Source of the DNA: Gammaproteobacteria bacterium | GTDB lineage: Bacteria > Pseudomonadota > Gammaproteobacteria > Acidithiobacillales > Acidithiobacillaceae | Direction of reading: 5' to 3' | NCBI GenBank assembly: GCA_023381645.1 | Contig: JAMCRJ010000030.1 | Location: 1 to 8,193 of the forward strand | Length of the DNA: 8,193 nucleotides | In this document: positions 6,893 to 8,193 of the stretch, piece after piece | Numbering within the stretch: position 1 is the stretch's first letter | Layout: every line of letters starts with the position of its first letter | The notes under the pieces: model-generated | Databases searched by the model: none | Told to the model about the DNA's origin: nothing | The model's input: the letters and a program-made list of their open reading frames with translations, nothing else | Program-made: the position numbers and the translations under genes

Positions 6893-7759
6893 CTAATCCT
6901 CCTTTTTCGATTCACCACATCCATGTATGGCGTCCAGCACCAGCCGGGAAGCTATCTCCAAACGATATGCCGCCGTTGAGCGGATATCCTGAATGGGTGC
7001 AATATCCTGCCCTACCCTCTGACGCACCTGCGCGTCGGTGATATCACGCAACGCACGTCCCAGCAGATATTGGCTCACGGTTGGCAAGGTGCAGGGAGTC
7101 GCCGCTACACTCGCCACGCCGAAACGCGCACTCTGAATAATTCCCCCCCTATCTTCTTCGATGAGCGCCGCGATACTCACCTTGGCAATAGCCTGCGCTG
7201 CCCGTGTTCCGACTTTCCGAAAATAGCCATGGCTGCGTTTGGGGGGGTAAGGAATCCAGAACGCGCTGAGCAACTCTCCAGCTCGCAAGGCCGTCTTACG
7301 ATACCCCTGATGGAAATCTCCATAAGGCAACCAACGCGAACCATGATGATGGGCGATCTCTAGAAGTGCGCCATAAGCCAGCAGCACCGGCGCGTTGTCC
7401 GCCGCAGGTGATGCATTGCAAACGTTGCCACCCAGCGTGGCGCGGTTTTGAATGGGCGGCGCCCCGGTCACCGCCGCCGAGGCTGCCAGCATCGGCCAGT
7501 GGGCGACCACTTCCGCATGCCGGCGAATCACTTCCAGGGAAGTAGCCGCGCCAATCCGGATACCCTCTTCCGTAATCTGCAGCCCCTGCAACTCCTGCAG
7601 TCCGCTGATGTCCAGCCAGGACTCCGGGCGCCGTTCCGGGGCGAGATGACTCTCCACCATAAGATCGGTCCCACCCGAAATCACCCAATATGGGCGGGGG
7701 GCTGCCGCCAATATCTCCAGGGCTTCCGGCAAATGTCGCGGCCTTATCCACTCAGACAT
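6893..7759 (-). CDS. FAD-binding subunit of the molybdenum hydroxylase (CoxM/XdhB type)
   Basis: Middle subunit that passes electrons from the [2Fe-2S] protein to its FAD and on to the final acceptor. It has 288 residues, normal for a stand-alone FAD subunit. The first FAD pyrophosphate loop is ISGGTDLM at about residues 27-34, and the second is ATLGGNVCNASPAAD at about 107-121. The C-terminal CO-dehydrogenase-flavoprotein domain follows, with FRKVGTRAAQAIAKV near 180-194 and DIRSTAAYR near 258-266. The ATG at 7759 is chosen because it overlaps the previous stop (TGATG) and has a GGAGGGGG ribosome site at 7766-7773; the open frame extends to a codon at 7930, but that part merely shadows the [2Fe-2S] gene. 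It is not the 4-hydroxybenzoyl-CoA reductase type, since no iron-sulfur insert is apparent. Assignment to the family is firm, but the substrate is unknown. Confidence 0.94.
   Translation of the reverse strand: MSEWIRPRHLPEALEILAAAPRPYWVISGGTDLMVESHLAPERRPESWLDISGLQELQGLQITEEGIRIGAATSLEVIRRHAEVVAHWPMLAASAAVTGAPPIQNRATLGGNVCNASPAADNAPVLLAYGALLEIAHHHGSRWLPYGDFHQGYRKTALRAGELLSAFWIPYPPKRSHGYFRKVGTRAAQAIAKVSIAALIEEDRGGIIQSARFGVASVAATPCTLPTVSQYLLGRALRDITDAQVRQRVGQDIAPIQDIRSTAAYRLEIASRLVLDAIHGCGESKKED
6897..6903 (-). promoter_or_regulatory. Strong ribosome binding site of the ureidoglycolate lyase-like gene
   Basis: Read on the minus strand the bases are AGGAGGA, seven bases before the ATG at 6889 and just ahead of the TAG stop of the FAD subunit gene. 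It is the best Shine-Dalgarno match in the window and fixes the start of this gene. It suggests higher or independent translation of this reading frame compared with the coupled ones. Confidence 0.8.
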
Positions 7760-8193
7760 CAGCAGCCCCCTCCGGCGGCCTGGACGATGGCTGCATAAAT
7801 GCGCCCATACCCGGTACAGCGACAGAGATTGCCGCTCAGGCCCCAGCGAATCTCCTCCAGGGTCGGGGTCGCATGCTCCGCCAACAGGGCGGTCGCCGCG
7901 AGCATCATACCCGGCGTACAAATCCCGCATTGGGTGGCGCCGCAGTGAACAAAGGCCCGTGCCAGGGCACTATCTTCGGGAAGGCCCTCCACCGTGGTAA
8001 TCTCTGCCTGCTCCATCTGCCCGAGAGGAACCAGACAGCTATTCACCAGCTTGCCATTCACCAGTACCGCGCAGGCACCACACTCTCCTTCGCCGCAGCC
8101 TTCTTTGGCCCCCTTGAGGTCGCATTCATTACGCAATACATCCAGTAAACGGGCGTTCGGCGCTGAGCTGCTCTGAAATACCTTACCGTTGAT
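7759..8193 (-). CDS. [2Fe-2S]-binding subunit of a molybdenum hydroxylase (xanthine dehydrogenase family), 5' end cut by window edge
   Basis: Electron-transfer subunit that would carry electrons from the molybdenum site to FAD in a three-subunit cytoplasmic hydroxylase. The visible 144 residues begin in frame at the window edge (INGKVFQ) and show both family clusters: the plant-ferredoxin-type motif CGEGECGAC with a following Cys in LVNSC, and the helical C-terminal cluster built from TQCGICTPGM plus NLCRCTGY. The family is usually about 150-170 residues, so probably only a few to about 20 N-terminal residues are missing. A TTG codon at 8136 lies in the middle of the ferredoxin fold and is not the start. 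The TGA stop shares one base with the ATG of the FAD subunit gene. The family is certain; the substrate (xanthine, a pyrimidine or another azaheterocycle) is set by the large subunit, which is not seen here. Confidence 0.95.
   Translation of the reverse strand: MNGKVFQSSSAPNARLLDVLRNECDLKGAKEGCGEGECGACAVLVNGKLVNSCLVPLGQMEQAEITTVEGLPEDSALARAFVHCGATQCGICTPGMMLAATALLAEHATPTLEEIRWGLSGNLCRCTGYGRIYAAIVQAAGGGC

Noticed and set aside
6011..6979. A 322-codon open frame on the plus strand
   Set aside because: It lies wholly antisense to the ring-opening amidohydrolase, lyase-like and FAD-subunit genes, has low-complexity His/Arg/Pro-rich translation with no domain, and no plausible ribosome site; it is a by-product of GC-rich coding on the other strand.
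1..8193. tRNA or rRNA genes, CRISPR arrays, insertion sequences, attachment sites or riboswitches
   Set aside because: The window is filled with coding sequence; I saw no repeated spacers, no terminal inverted repeats and no gap large enough for a structured RNA.

Overview
This window looks like chromosomal DNA of a moderately GC-rich bacterium, most likely a proteobacterium. That placement rests on gene content, protein style and Shine-Dalgarno use; nothing in the sequence fixes the genus. All nine recognisable genes lie on the minus strand and are packed almost end to end (largest gap 18 bases; four junctions overlap by 1-4 bases). They are best read as one polycistronic operon transcribed from high to low coordinates. 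Both its 5' end and its promoter lie outside the window.

Layout in transcription order: (1) a [2Fe-2S] subunit of a molybdenum hydroxylase, cut by the right edge (8193-7759); (2) its FAD subunit (7759-6893); (3) a ureidoglycolate-lyase-like protein (6889-6305); (4) a ring-opening amidohydrolase of the cyanuric acid hydrolase/barbiturase family (6286-5195); (5) an XdhC-type molybdenum cofactor insertion/sulfuration chaperone (5198-4257); (6) a 66-residue DUF4089 HpxX/AtzG-like subunit (4240-4040); (7) an AtzE/HpxY-type amidase (4043-2646); (8) an AtzH/HpxZ DUF3225 protein (2632-2246); (9) a MobA/MocA-like nucleotidyltransferase (2237-1629), followed by (10) a cytoplasmic gamma-glutamyltransferase-fold amidohydrolase resembling oxamate amidohydrolase HpxW (1632-13). 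That is nine complete genes plus one partial gene. The molybdopterin-binding large subunit is not in the window and is expected upstream.

Together the genes describe a pathway that dismantles a nitrogen heterocycle. A molybdenum hydroxylase, served by two dedicated cofactor genes, would oxidise the ring. The barbiturase/cyanurate-hydrolase-fold enzyme would open it. The HpxX/Y, HpxZ and HpxW homologues would then strip the resulting N-acylurea stepwise (deamination, decarboxylation, final amide hydrolysis), with the ureidoglycolate-lyase-like protein acting on a ureido intermediate. The exact substrate cannot be read from sequence. A pyrimidine/barbiturate-like or purine-derived ring fits better than an s-triazine, because no allophanate hydrolase, no triazine dechlorinase and no mobile element is present. 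There are no RNA genes, CRISPR arrays, insertion sequences or regulator genes, and no gene-free stretch longer than 18 bases between genes.
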